A stretch of 48,794 nucleotides of DNA. It comes from Prevotella sp. Its GTDB lineage: Bacteria > Bacteroidota > Bacteroidia > Bacteroidales > Bacteroidaceae. Of this stretch, positions 26,315 through 34,971 are shown piece after piece. The stretch covers positions 1-48,794 of the forward strand of contig JAFUUL010000157.1 in assembly GCA_017483805.1 (NCBI GenBank). The letters run 5' to 3'. Each line of letters opens with the position of its first letter. Position 1 is the first letter of the stretch. A model generated the notes under the pieces. The model saw nothing but the letters and a program-made list of their open reading frames with translations, did not search any database and was not told where the DNA came from. The position numbers were made by a program, and so were the translations under genes.

Positions 26315-27712
26315 ATGTTCAGCAAAGACACATATATCCGCCGCCGTGCGGAACTGAAGCGACTGGTAGGCAACGGCGTGGTGGTGCTCTTCGGCAACAA
26401 CGAGGCCCCCTGCAATTATCCGGCCAACGGCTATGCGCCGATGCGCCAAGATTCTGCCTTCCTATACTATTTCGGACAGCACCGCGAGGGTTTGGTCGGT
26501 GTCATCGACATCGACAACGACGAGGAGATGCTGCTTGGCGACGACATCGACATCGAGGACATCGTATGGATGGGCTTCGTACCATCGGTGAGCGACCTGG
26601 CAGCCGAGGTGGGCGTGACAAAGACCGCCCCCCTGAAGGCCCTCCGTCAAGTCTGTTGCAGTACTACTGCAACAAACAGCGGTGGCAAGACCAGAACCGT
26701 GCACTTCCTCCCCCCCTACCGTCACGACACGAAGATCATGATCATGGACTTGCTGGGCATCCATCCTTCCAAGCAGAAGGAGGCCGCATCTCTGCCACTG
26801 ATCAAGGCCGTCGTAAAGATGCGCTCCACCAAGGAGCCGCAGGAGATTGAGGCCATCGAACGGGCATGCGCCGTTGGCTATGAAATGCACACCACGGCCC
26901 AGCGGCTCATACGTCCGGGCGTGACAGAACGCTACATTGGCGGCCAGGTGGACGGCATTGCCCGTTCGAAAGCGCAGGGCGTGTCTTTTGCCACCATCTT
27001 CTCGCAGCATGGCGAAATCATGCACGGCTCACCCAGCGACGCACCGCTGGAGGCTGGTCGTCTGGCCCTGTGCGATGCAGGCTGCGAACTGGATGACTAC
27101 TGTTCAGACCACACGCGCACGATGCCTGTCAGCGGGCGTTTCACGCAAAAGCAACTTGAAATATACAGCATCGTGGAGGAATGCCACGACTATGTGCTAC
27201 AGGTAGCCAAGCCCGGCGTGAAATATGCCGACGTGCACTTTGCCGTCTGTCGTCTGATGACCGAACGACTGAAGGAACTGGGCCTGATGCGCGGCGACAC
27301 CGATGAGGCCGTAGCAGCAGGAGCACACGCCATGTTCCTGCCCCACGGACTGGGCCACATGATGGGCATGGACGTGCACGACATGGAAGGTCTCGGACAG
27401 ATCTATGTGGGTTTCGACGAAGAGACCAGACCCAATCTGGAACAATTCGGCACCAATTGCCTGCGCATGGGACGCCGGTTACAGGAGGGCTTCGTGGTCA
27501 CAGATGAGCCAGGCATCTATTTCATCCCCCACCTCATCGACCTGTGGCGCAAGGAAGGCCACTGCAAGGACTTTCTCAACTTCGACCTGCTGGAACAATA
27601 CAAAGATTTCGGCGGCATACGTATCGAGGACGACTTGCTCATCACAGCCGACGGTTGCCGTTTCCTGGGCAGCGAGCGCATCCCCTATCATCCCCAAGAC
27701 TTACAAAACTAA
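26315..27712 (+). CDS. M24 aminopeptidase P family protein
   Basis: This 465-residue Xaa-Pro aminopeptidase-type enzyme has an N-terminal creatinase-like domain (1-165) and a pita-bread catalytic domain. All five metal ligands are visible: two Asp in CDAGCELDDYCSDHTRT (~255-266), His in HGLGHMMGMD (~346), Glu in TDEPGIYF (~395) and Glu in GGIRIEDDLL (~436). It removes N-terminal residues before proline in the cytosol. I start at the ATG at 26315; the earlier frame start lies inside the promoter. The C1 peptidase gene follows after 13 bases. Confidence 0.9.
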   Translation: MFSKDTYIRRRAELKRLVGNGVVVLFGNNEAPCNYPANGYAPMRQDSAFLYYFGQHREGLVGVIDIDNDEEMLLGDDIDIEDIVWMGFVPSVSDLAAEVGVTKTAPLKALRQVCCSTTATNSGGKTRTVHFLPPYRHDTKIMIMDLLGIHPSKQKEAASLPLIKAVVKMRSTKEPQEIEAIERACAVGYEMHTTAQRLIRPGVTERYIGGQVDGIARSKAQGVSFATIFSQHGEIMHGSPSDAPLEAGRLALCDAGCELDDYCSDHTRTMPVSGRFTQKQLEIYSIVEECHDYVLQVAKPGVKYADVHFAVCRLMTERLKELGLMRGDTDEAVAAGAHAMFLPHGLGHMMGMDVHDMEGLGQIYVGFDEETRPNLEQFGTNCLRMGRRLQEGFVVTDEPGIYFIPHLIDLWRKEGHCKDFLNFDLLEQYKDFGGIRIEDDLLITADGCRFLGSERIPYHPQDLQN

Positions 27713-27725
27713 AAAGAATAAAACA

Positions 27726-28928
27726 ATGAAGAAACTAATGACTCTCGCGCTGCTGGCCATGATGGCAATAGGCGCACAGGCTGAGGAGAAGATAGACTCA
27801 GCCGCATCTAACAAACCAGTGTTCACTACCATCAAGGAGAACCCTATCACCAGCGTTAAGGACCAGAACCGATCCGGCACCTGCTGGGACTACTCCACCC
27901 TGTCGTTCTTTGAGGCAGAGATTCTGAAGGCCACCGGCAAGACCTACGACCTTTGCGAATCGTTTGTAGCCAACAAGACCTACATGGAGCGTGCCATCCA
28001 GGTGGTACGATACCACGGCGACTGCCAGTTTGCACAGGGTGGTTCGGCCGAGGACGTGCTGGCAACACTGAAGACCCACGGCATCTGTCCTGAAGAAGCA
28101 ATGCCCTTCCCCGGCTCGCTCTATGGTGACTCGCTGAACAACTTCAACGAGTTCTTCTCCCTGTTGGAGCCCTACGTGAACGCTGTGGCTACCAGCAAGG
28201 CCAAAAAGATTTCAAACCAGTGGAAGCCTGGTCTGCAGGGCATTCTCGATGCCTATCTGGGCCAGTGCCCTGAGAAATTCACTTACGAGGGCAAGGAGTA
28301 CACTCCGAAGACCTTCGTCCAGAGCCTGGGCATCAACCTCGACGACTATGTCAGCATCACCAGTTACACACACCATCCCTTCTACTCGACCTTCGCCGTA
28401 GAGGTGCAAGACAACTGGCGTTTCCCGCAGTCGTATAACCTGCCCATGGACGAGATGATGCAGGTCATCGACAATGCCATTGACAAGGGCTACACCATCG
28501 CATGGGGCGGTGATGTCAGCGAGGACGGCTTCACCCGTCAGGGCCTGGCCTACGCCATCGACACCAAGAAGACCGAGAGCCTGCAGGGCAGCGACATGGC
28601 CCGCTGGCTGAAGTTGACCACTGCCAAGAAGAAGAATCTGCTCGACTCGCTGGGCTGCACAGTCCCCGAGATCACCCCGACACAGGAGATGCGCCAAGAG
28701 CGCTTTGACAACTGGGAACTGACCGATGACCACGGCATGCTGATCTATGGCGTAGCCAAGGATCAGAACGGCAAGGAGTACTATATGGTAAAGAACTCGT
28801 GGGGCGAGACCGGCGACTACAAAGGCACCTGGTATATGACCAAGACCTTCATTGCCGCCAACACGATGGACTTCCTCATCAACAAGAACGCCATTCCCAA
28901 GGACATCCGCAAGAAACTGGGCATCTGA
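27726..28928 (+). CDS. Exported C1B cysteine aminopeptidase (bleomycin hydrolase/PepC-like)
   Basis: This 400-residue papain-fold peptidase has a signal peptide (MKKLMTLALLAMMAIGAQA). The triad is visible: Cys in DQNRSGTCWDYST (~57), His in DDHGMLIYGV (~337) and Asn in KNSWGETGDYKGTW (~357). The Gln of the oxyanion hole is in KDQNRSG. PepC relatives are cytosolic hexamers; this one carries a secretion signal, as in several Bacteroidales homologues. The stop overlaps the recJ start by one base (TGATG), so a peptidase and a DNA repair gene are translationally linked. Confidence 0.9.
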   Translation: MKKLMTLALLAMMAIGAQAEEKIDSAASNKPVFTTIKENPITSVKDQNRSGTCWDYSTLSFFEAEILKATGKTYDLCESFVANKTYMERAIQVVRYHGDCQFAQGGSAEDVLATLKTHGICPEEAMPFPGSLYGDSLNNFNEFFSLLEPYVNAVATSKAKKISNQWKPGLQGILDAYLGQCPEKFTYEGKEYTPKTFVQSLGINLDDYVSITSYTHHPFYSTFAVEVQDNWRFPQSYNLPMDEMMQVIDNAIDKGYTIAWGGDVSEDGFTRQGLAYAIDTKKTESLQGSDMARWLKLTTAKKKNLLDSLGCTVPEITPTQEMRQERFDNWELTDDHGMLIYGVAKDQNGKEYYMVKNSWGETGDYKGTWYMTKTFIAANTMDFLINKNAIPKDIRKKLGI

Positions 28929-30655
28929 TGAACTTCAAATGGAATTACGAACGACCTACACCAGAGCGACAGCAACAGGCTAAGGAACTGGCCGAGAAAA
29001 TCGGCATGAGTACCATCATGGCCGAACTGCTCCTGCGACGAGGCATACGCACAGAGTCGGCTGCCAAGCGGTTCTTCAGACCAATGCTCAGCGAACTGAT
29101 CGACCCATTCCTGATGAACGACATGGATGTGGCCGTAGACCGGCTGAACGATGCGATGGGACGCAAGGAACGCATCATGGTCTATGGCGACTACGATGTG
29201 GACGGATGCACGGCCGTTGCATTGGTGTACAAGTTCTTACAGCAGTTCTACTCGAATATCGAGTACTACATCCCCGACCGCTACGAAGAGGGCTACGGCA
29301 TCAGCAAGAAAGCCCTCGACTACGCTGCCGAGGCGGGGGTGAAATTGATTATTGTGCTTGACTGCGGCATCAAGGCCATCGACGAGATAGCCTATGCCAA
29401 GAGTCTGGGCATCGACTTCATTATCTGCGACCACCATGTGCCAGACGATGAACTGCCTTGCGCTGTGGCCATCCTCAATCCCAAGCGCGAGGACTCTACC
29501 TATCCTTTCAAGGACCTCTGCGGCTGTGGTGTGGGCTTCAAGTTCATGCAGGCCTTCGCCAAGAACAACGGCATACCTTTCTCGCAACTCATCCCGCTGC
29601 TCGACTTCTGTGCAGTAAGCATCGCTGCCGATATCGTGCCCGTGATGGGCGAAAATCGCATTCTGGCCTTCCACGGACTGAAGCAACTGAACCAGAACCC
29701 ATCGGTGGGCATGAAGAGCATCATCGAAATCTGCGGACTTACCGGCCGCGAGATCACGATGAGCGACATCATCTTCAAGATAGGTCCCCGCATCAATGCC
29801 AGCGGACGCGTGCAAAATGGCACCGAGACCGTTGACCTGCTGGTGGAGAAAGATTTCCAGCGCGCTCTGACTGAGGCCACGCACATCAACGAATACAACG
29901 AGCAGCGCAAAGACATTGACAAGCAGATGAGCGAGGAGGCCAATCAGATTGTAGAGCGACTGGAGAGCCAAGAGCACCAACCTGCCATCGTGCTCTACAA
30001 CGAGGGGTGGAAGAAGGGTGTCGTAGGCATCGTGGCCTCACGACTGACCGATATCTACTTCCGTCCTACGGTAGTACTCTCGTGCAACAATGGCATCGCT
30101 ACTGGATCGGCCCGCAGTGTGGCCGGCTATGACATCTATGATGCCGTTAAGTCGTGCCGAGACCTGCTTGAAAACTTCGGCGGTCACACCTATGCCGTCG
30201 GCCTGACTCTCAAAGTAGATAACATCCCTGAGTTCAAACGCCGTTTCCAGCAGTATGTCAGCGAACATATCCACATCGAACAGACCGAGGCTACCCTTGA
30301 CATTGAGGCTGATATCGATTTCAAGGACATCACGAAGAAACTGCAAAACGACTTGAAGAAACTGGCTCCCCACGGCCCTGACAACCCCAAGCCGCTATTC
30401 TGCACACGTGGTGTCTTTGACTATGGCACCAGTAAAGTTGTCGGCAAGCAACAGGAGCACATCAAACTGGAACTGGTCGACTCGAAGTCGTCGAACGTGA
30501 TGAACGGTATAGCCTTTGGACAAAGCCAATCGGCCCGCTACATCAAGTCGAAGCGCTCGTTCGATATCTGCTACACCATCGAGGAAAATATCTACAAGCG
30601 CAGCGAAGTGCAACTACAGATAGAGGACATCTGTCCTTCGGAAACCGAGGGTTGA
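28928..30655 (+). CDS. recJ: Single-stranded-DNA exonuclease RecJ
   Basis: This 575-residue 5'-3' ssDNA exonuclease acts in recombination and mismatch repair. DHH-domain motifs are VYGDYDVDGCTA (~78), LDCGI (~143) and the signature CDHHVPDDELP (~160). The RINASGRVQNG loop (~295) and the DHHA1 motif FGGHTYAVGL (~417) follow, with an OB-fold tail. The start overlaps the peptidase stop, and recQ begins two bases after its stop, so RecJ and RecQ, known partners in end resection, are made from one message. Confidence 0.95.
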   Translation: MNFKWNYERPTPERQQQAKELAEKIGMSTIMAELLLRRGIRTESAAKRFFRPMLSELIDPFLMNDMDVAVDRLNDAMGRKERIMVYGDYDVDGCTAVALVYKFLQQFYSNIEYYIPDRYEEGYGISKKALDYAAEAGVKLIIVLDCGIKAIDEIAYAKSLGIDFIICDHHVPDDELPCAVAILNPKREDSTYPFKDLCGCGVGFKFMQAFAKNNGIPFSQLIPLLDFCAVSIAADIVPVMGENRILAFHGLKQLNQNPSVGMKSIIEICGLTGREITMSDIIFKIGPRINASGRVQNGTETVDLLVEKDFQRALTEATHINEYNEQRKDIDKQMSEEANQIVERLESQEHQPAIVLYNEGWKKGVVGIVASRLTDIYFRPTVVLSCNNGIATGSARSVAGYDIYDAVKSCRDLLENFGGHTYAVGLTLKVDNIPEFKRRFQQYVSEHIHIEQTEATLDIEADIDFKDITKKLQNDLKKLAPHGPDNPKPLFCTRGVFDYGTSKVVGKQQEHIKLELVDSKSSNVMNGIAFGQSQSARYIKSKRSFDICYTIEENIYKRSEVQLQIEDICPSETEG

Positions 30656-30657
30656 GA

Positions 30658-32544
30658 ATGGATATATACTCTCAACTGCTGAAACGCTACTGGGGCTACG
30701 ATGACTTCCGAGGTATTCAGCGGGAGATTATCGAAAGCATTGGCGAAGGCCATGACACACTGGGACTGATGCCAACGGGTGGCGGCAAGAGCATCACCTT
30801 TCAGGTGCCTGCTCTGGCCAAAGTGGGTACGTGTCTCGTCATCACGCCACTCATCGCGCTGATGAAGGATCAGGTGAGCCACCTCCGCGAAAAGGGCATC
30901 CGTGCAGCAGCCATCTATTCAGGCATGTCGCGCGATGATATTTTGCAAACGCTCGAAAACGCTATCTTCGGTGGCATCAAACTTCTCTATATCTCACCTG
31001 AACGGCTTTCCTCCGACCTCTTTCAGCAGAAACTGCGCCACATGAAGGTCAGTTTCATCTGTGTCGACGAGGCTCACTGCATCAGTCAGTGGGGCTATGA
31101 CTTCCGCCCATCCTACCTTAGCATCTGCGACATACGGCGACTGAAACCTGGCATTCCCGTTCTGGCCCTGACGGCCACTGCTACTCCTGAGGTCATCGAT
31201 GACATTCAAGAGCGGCTGGGGTTCAGCGAGAAACGTGTCTTTCGCATGAGTTTCGAACGCAAGAACCTGATCTACGTGGTGCGACAGGCGGAAAACAAGG
31301 AGGCAGAACTGGTTCATATCCTTCAAAATGTCAAGGGGACGGCCATCGTCTATACCCACAGCCGACAGCGCACAAAGGAAATCTCCGAGATGCTCTCACG
31401 CCATGGACTCAGTGCCACCTACTTCCATGCAGGGCTCGACCATGTGGAGAAAGACATACGTCAACAGAACTGGCAGACAGATAAGACACGCATCATCGTG
31501 GCCACCAACGCCTTTGGAATGGGCATCGACAAGCCCGATGTCCGTCTGGTTGTCCACCACGACTGCCCAGATAGCATCGAAGCCTACTTCCAGGAGGCTG
31601 GACGTGCCGGGCGTGACGGACTCAGATCCTATGCAGTGCTGCTCTACAATCCCAGCGACCGCACCAAACTGGAGCAACGCATCACGACACAATTCCCCGA
31701 GAAGGACTATGTACGCGAAGTGTACAACCATCTGGCTTACTTCTATGAGATAGGTGTAGGTTCCGGCTATAACCGCACGTTCGAGTTCCCCATCGAACAG
31801 TTCTGCCGTACCTATAAGCATTTCCCCCTGCCCGTGGAGTCGTCGCTGAAGATTCTCCATCGGGCCGGATATATCGAATACCGCGAGGAGGAAGATACCC
31901 AGGCCCGCGTGATGTTCATACTGGAACGCGACGAACTCTACCGTCTGAAAAACAACACGCCACAGGAGGACACACTCATCGTAACCCTGCTGCGCAACTA
32001 TACTGGGCTGTTCAACGACTATCAGTATATTGACGAAGCCTTTCTGGCCCAGCAGACAGGTCTGACGCGCTCGCAGGTCTACATGACTCTGCGCGGATTA
32101 TCGCAGAAGCGCATCCTGCAGTTCATTCCGCAGAAGAAGACACCCTACGTTCGCTATATGCAACGACGGGAGGACTCAGAGCACCTGCTCATCCCCCCCT
32201 CGGCATACGAAGATCTGAAAGAAAGATTTGTCACGCGCATCCATAAAATGATAGAATACGCCACTGAAGATTACGAATGCCGCAGTCGCGTATTGCTGCG
32301 CTATTTCGGTGAAACTGATGTTGAAGATTGCGGACTATGCGATGTCTGCCTTGACCGTCGTGAGATGTCTTCTACCGATGTTCAGAAAGCAATCCTCCAA
32401 CTGCTGGGAGACCATCAGCCCCATCATGTCTCAGAGTTGCAGACCATCATGGCAGACAGCGTTATCATAGAAGAAGCACTCCGCCAATTGCTTCGCGAAG
32501 AACTTGTCATCAATGCCGATGGGATACTGAGTCTTGGAGACTAA
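30658..32544 (+). CDS. recQ: RecQ-family DNA helicase without HRDC domain
   Basis: The 628-residue superfamily 2 helicase shows motif 0 (FRGIQREII), Walker A (PTGGGKSITF, ~45), DEAH as VDEAHCISQWG (~137), motif III (LALTATATP), and motifs V and VI (VATNAFGMGIDKPDV, QEAGRAGRDG). The RQC zinc site is the four Cys of YECRSRVLLRYFG and DCGLCDVCLD (~540-565). The C-terminus is a short winged-helix-like tail, and no HRDC domain is present. It unwinds duplex DNA for RecJ. ATG at 30658 is preferred to the overlapping TTG. The 3' end overlaps the convergent LolA-like gene by four bases. Confidence 0.93.
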   Translation: MDIYSQLLKRYWGYDDFRGIQREIIESIGEGHDTLGLMPTGGGKSITFQVPALAKVGTCLVITPLIALMKDQVSHLREKGIRAAAIYSGMSRDDILQTLENAIFGGIKLLYISPERLSSDLFQQKLRHMKVSFICVDEAHCISQWGYDFRPSYLSICDIRRLKPGIPVLALTATATPEVIDDIQERLGFSEKRVFRMSFERKNLIYVVRQAENKEAELVHILQNVKGTAIVYTHSRQRTKEISEMLSRHGLSATYFHAGLDHVEKDIRQQNWQTDKTRIIVATNAFGMGIDKPDVRLVVHHDCPDSIEAYFQEAGRAGRDGLRSYAVLLYNPSDRTKLEQRITTQFPEKDYVREVYNHLAYFYEIGVGSGYNRTFEFPIEQFCRTYKHFPLPVESSLKILHRAGYIEYREEEDTQARVMFILERDELYRLKNNTPQEDTLIVTLLRNYTGLFNDYQYIDEAFLAQQTGLTRSQVYMTLRGLSQKRILQFIPQKKTPYVRYMQRREDSEHLLIPPSAYEDLKERFVTRIHKMIEYATEDYECRSRVLLRYFGETDVEDCGLCDVCLDRREMSSTDVQKAILQLLGDHQPHHVSELQTIMADSVIIEEALRQLLREELVINADGILSLGD

Positions 32545-33164
32545 CGCTTATCCTCATATTTATACTCGCTACTGGGATAACGATTTCGGGGGAACACGAA
32601 CAGATTGTCATTAATGGAACCCGCACGGAAATTACTGATTTTTATCTTCGTCCATATGAACGCCACCTTCACTTTCACATATTTTGGCGTCAGTGTCTGC
32701 GGGTTCACATAGGCCCTCACCTCCTTGATTGTGCCTTTGGCATTCCTATTCTGCTTCAGAATGAGCACCAAATCGCCATTCTCTGTCGTCTTGCTATAGT
32801 CAAAGTCATCGAGAGAAAACTTAAACCTGCCCGAATACTTGTCCTTCTTATCCGAATTGGCATCGTGAATCTCTACCGTTTTCTTCTTGCGATAGACCAT
32901 ATAGGCCGTTACGCCGTCGTTCCAGGTATCTACTCGCTCGTCGCTGAAGCGTTGCTTCTTACCTTTGTACCAAATGGTACCATGAGTCTTATATATCCCG
33001 ATGATATTCACATCATAGCGCAACGTACAGCCCTCAGGGCCGAACACCTTATCATAAACCTTATCGAACAAATGCCGAGCCTCGTTTGGCCGGGTAGTTG
33101 TCTGGGCTGTCATCCCCATCACTGCCAGCAGCAGAACCAACGTAAAGTATATCCGTCTTATCAT
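32541..33164 (-). CDS. Exported LolA-like protein (LolA_2 type)
   Basis: This 207-residue protein has a signal peptide (MIRRIYFTLVLLLAVMGMTAQ). The mature part is beta-rich with LolA-like stretches: an N-terminal helix (ARHLFDKVYDKV), YDVNIIGIYKTHGTIWYKGKKQRF and successive strands ending in a Lys/Arg-rich tail. The Bacteroidetes LolA_2 family is thought to carry lipoproteins or lipids across the periplasm. There is no operon partner in view, and the gene ends against recQ. Confidence in the fold is moderate; the cargo is unknown. Confidence 0.65.
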   Translation of the reverse strand: MIRRIYFTLVLLLAVMGMTAQTTTRPNEARHLFDKVYDKVFGPEGCTLRYDVNIIGIYKTHGTIWYKGKKQRFSDERVDTWNDGVTAYMVYRKKKTVEIHDANSDKKDKYSGRFKFSLDDFDYSKTTENGDLVLILKQNRNAKGTIKEVRAYVNPQTLTPKYVKVKVAFIWTKIKISNFRAGSINDNLFVFPRNRYPSSEYKYEDKR

Positions 33165-33189
33165 TGTCTTGTCGCTTATACATAAAAAA

Positions 33190-33212
33190 AGAGGTCATTC
33201 GACCTCTCTTTT
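33190..33212. terminator. Hairpin terminator beside the LolA-like gene
   Basis: AGAGGTC-attc-GACCTCT is flanked by an A run on the left and CTTTT on the right. It lies upstream of the minus-strand LolA-like gene, so it may end leftward or rightward transcripts from the element and insulate the host. Confidence 0.65.
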
Positions 33213-33284
33213 CGTGATTCCGGCGGGGTCGGATAATCAAACGCTCGAGAAGTCGTTGCCTAAAACCATTTCTAACTATTTGTA

Positions 33285-33353
33285 AGTCTGAGAATCAAGC
33301 GGAGGTGTTGGTTTAGTAACACCCACTTTTCCACCCCTTCTAGGGTTCAGACT
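33285..33353. other. Folded 69-base element of unknown role
   Basis: AGTCTGA (33285-33291) pairs with TCAGACT (33347-33353), enclosing a second hairpin GGTGTT (33304-33309) with AACACC (33318-33323). A T run follows at about 33360. It is tRNA-sized but lacks a T-arm and a proper anticodon arm, so I do not call it a tRNA. It may be an RNA terminator or part of the attachment region. Confidence 0.35.
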
Positions 33354-33426
33354 CAAAACTTTTTTCTACGTTTCTTTCATGTCTCCTATGTTTTAATTCG
33401 TAACCGAAAACTATGTTAACGACCCA

Positions 33427-33580
33427 TTGTTGGGTCTGAATTATTGCCTAACTTTGCACCCGTCAAGTTCGAGTTGACCAGTGAAATAAGAGTATCGCTC
33501 ATACCGATATAAAAGAGGAAATCCAACACCTCCTCTACCATCCCCATCAGTTACTCGGACTATCTGGTGGGGATTTCTTT
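33427..33580 (+). ncRNA. Putative ~120-nt small RNA with its own promoter and terminator
   Basis: A promoter (TTG at 33427-33429, 19-base spacer, TAACTTTG at 33449-33456) is followed by a leader with small hairpins (GTCAA/TTGAC, AGAGG/CCTCT). It ends in a strong intrinsic terminator: ATCCCCATCAG (33540-33550) pairs with CTGGTGGGGAT (33564-33574), then TTCTTTTTT. The unit encodes no sizeable protein. It looks like a free-standing small RNA at the left end of the element, function unknown. Confidence 0.5.
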
Positions 33581-33588
33581 TTTCACAT

Positions 33589-33814
33589 TCCGAGCAAGAG
33601 ACGCTATCCTCCACCCCGCTGCTCGGATCCAAGCCCAAGGGGGTAACGCACATGGGCAAGGCAGGAATGATTCGGGATGCCTGCGAAGCGGAGCCAACTC
33701 CGAAAGACCCGATGGCCGAAGCATCGTTGGAATGGTGCGAGGCTGCAGTATACGACCGACCGACAATCGTCTGCATACTGGCATGGTTTCCTCCACCTAA
33801 GGAGGAATCATGCC
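33589..33814. ncRNA. Putative structured RNA with several strong hairpins
   Basis: Long perfect stems follow one another: TCCGAGCA (33589-33596) with TGCTCGGA (33620-33627); small CGGA/TCCG and CGATG/CATCG hairpins; CAGTAT (33746-33751) with ATACTG (33775-33780); and a two-part stem GGCATG...TCCTCC with GGAGGA...CATGCC (33780-33814). Either strand could be the transcript. I do not recognise the family. Density of pairing is far above the flanking sequence. Confidence 0.45.
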
Positions 33815-33868
33815 TACTCCCTCCCTCTTCTCGTTGCATAAAATTATTCAAAGGAATATTATTATGAA

Positions 33869-34027
33869 TCACGGAATTTGATTTTCTGTATGCTCCAAGT
33901 TATCTCCTTTTTGAGATTTGTCAACCGATGTAAGCAACACCTCTTTTGCTGCCCACAACATGATTACAGCCAAAATGGCGTAACCTGCCATCTTAAAGAC
34001 TTTTATTATTATTCTCTTCATATTCAT
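33869..34027 (-). CDS. 52-aa single-TM phage protein
   Basis: The frame begins MNMKRIIIKVFK and continues into one transmembrane helix (about residues 12-30) and a polar tail. It starts three bases after the preceding gene's stop and is the last of four minus-strand genes behind the repressor. Genes co-expressed with a repressor in a lysogen often act in immunity or exclusion, and a small membrane protein would fit superinfection exclusion; this is inference only. Confidence 0.6.
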   Translation of the reverse strand: MNMKRIIIKVFKMAGYAILAVIMLWAAKEVLLTSVDKSQKGDNLEHTENQIP

Positions 34028-34030
34028 ACT

Positions 34031-34288
34031 CTACTTAGGCCTATATTCGTCAGGAAGTGGATGGAGAATCTCCCCCTTAATATTAGTCCTTGTCATTTCC
34101 AAAAGACCCCTTCTATCTACTTTTTTAATTACTGAGTCCATAAGTAATAGCAGATTCTTCTTTTCCTCCACAATCACGCCACCGCTCTCTAATAGTTCAA
34201 TTGCATTCATAAATAATGTTTTTGCTGCTATTAATGAATTACCTATTGGTAAACCATCCCCAAAATACATTACATTCTTCGGTTCCAT
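34031..34288 (-). CDS. 85-aa hypothetical protein of the lysogeny operon
   Basis: The protein is mostly helical by composition, with a Lys/Leu-rich central part (EEKKNLLLLMDSVIKK). No domain is recognised. It is AT-rich, like its operon neighbours and unlike the rest of the element. Third gene of the minus-strand lysogeny operon. Confidence 0.65.
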   Translation of the reverse strand: MEPKNVMYFGDGLPIGNSLIAAKTLFMNAIELLESGGVIVEEKKNLLLLMDSVIKKVDRRGLLEMTRTNIKGEILHPLPDEYRPK

Positions 34289-34304
34289 ATCCTTTTATTG
34301 ATTA

Positions 34305-34451
34305 TTATATTCCTTTAATCTCATCATTCTTATGTAAGTCATGATACATCTTACTTATATTACTTCTTACAGACAAGGGTAATTCTAAAGGATGATTTAT
34401 ATATATCATATACAATTCATCAATCTTGTCCGGTGTTAGTTCTAAACTCAT
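34305..34451 (-). CDS. 48-aa hypothetical protein of the lysogeny operon
   Basis: The frame starts at an ATG two bases after the repressor stop and encodes MSLELTPDKIDELYMIYI followed by a helical, weakly basic tail. It is too short for a family call. The tight spacing supports translation together with the repressor. Confidence 0.6.
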   Translation of the reverse strand: MSLELTPDKIDELYMIYINHPLELPLSVRSNISKMYHDLHKNDEIKGI

Positions 34452-34453
34452 AC

Positions 34454-34810
34454 TTACCCCTCCCTTCCAAAATAATCATAAGTCTTACTCATAACATCGA
34501 ACATACCAAGAAGAATGTCGTAAGCCTGTTCTTTGCGCTCCTGACTATTACTCATAGAGGAAATCTTGTTCTCCAACTCTGTCGCCTTACTTCCTCCTAT
34601 AATCATGGAACCTACACCCCTTAGCAGCCACTCTGCAGAAAGGTCGGAATACACACTTAGAATTTTCTCTAACTTATCGCTACCGAGCGAAGAACCTGCT
34701 TTGAGGGCGTTCTTAATAAGGCCATTAGATAAGCCACATTCGGTTTCTGCCCTATAATTGGCAATGCCTTTATAGTCCAGATACTCCTTAAATCTTTCAA
34801 TTGTTCCCAT
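34454..34810 (-). CDS. XRE/CI-like phage repressor
   Basis: This 118-residue protein has an N-terminal helix-turn-helix: TIERFKEYLDYKGI, then ECGLSNGLIKNALKAGSSLGSDKLEKILSVY in pieces, then LSAEWLLRGVGSMI. The last motif is typical of Bacteroidetes phage XRE repressors. The C-terminal part (~70-118) is a coiled-coil-like helix, probably for dimerisation; there is no LexA/S24 peptidase domain, so RecA-induced self-cleavage is unlikely. It faces the rightward early operon and should hold lysogeny by binding the 34.82-35.05 kb region. Confidence 0.8.
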   Translation of the reverse strand: MGTIERFKEYLDYKGIANYRAETECGLSNGLIKNALKAGSSLGSDKLEKILSVYSDLSAEWLLRGVGSMIIGGSKATELENKISSMSNSQERKEQAYDILLGMFDVMSKTYDYFGREG

Positions 34811-34859
34811 TGGCGCAACTCTTTACTAATGTTAAATTTAGAACTTTCTCTAAAATATA

Positions 34860-34891
34860 TTTGGTAATATGGGGAGAATTTACTAATTTTG
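34860..34891 (+). promoter_or_regulatory. Rightward early promoter of the lysogeny switch
   Basis: TTTG at 34860-34863, a 20-base spacer and TAATTTTG at 34884-34891. It should start the early operon from about 34897, with a ~150-nt leader containing a long hairpin. Confidence 0.7.
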
Positions 34892-34902
34892 CACCCAGTT
34901 AG

Positions 34903-34968
34903 TCAGTTAAACGACACAACAAGGCTTCGGCTGGCGAGGATTTGACTCCCCGTCTAATCGTTTGAACA
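34903..34968. promoter_or_regulatory. Folded region shared by both switch leaders
   Basis: A GTTAAACGA-type arm (about 34907) pairs with TCGTTTGAAC (about 34958-34967) in a ~9-bp stem with one mismatch, enclosing a GC-rich interior. Because the promoters on either side point at each other, both transcripts would carry this segment, in opposite senses. Confidence 0.55.
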
Positions 34969-34971
34969 CCG

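Larger units (their letters stand above)
33165..33868. other. Junction between host chromosome and phage element, no clear gene
   Basis: About 700 bases separate the last host gene from the first phage gene. It holds, in order, a hairpin terminator (33190-33212), a folded element at 33285-33353, a promoter with a short terminated transcript (33430-33580), and a strongly folded block (33589-33814). Frames of 71-143 codons exist on both strands but lack credible protein character. The element's left attachment site should lie somewhere here; it cannot be pinned down because the right end is outside the window. Confidence 0.6.

Noticed and set aside
33208-33285. Attachment site or tRNA remnant after the host terminator
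   Set aside because: No tRNA 3' end pattern, and the matching right-end repeat is outside the window, so it cannot be shown.
33441-33872. 143-codon minus-strand frame and a 71-codon plus-strand frame in the junction region
   Set aside because: Both overlap the strong hairpins and a terminator; no protein-like pattern. Structured RNA explains the sequence better.
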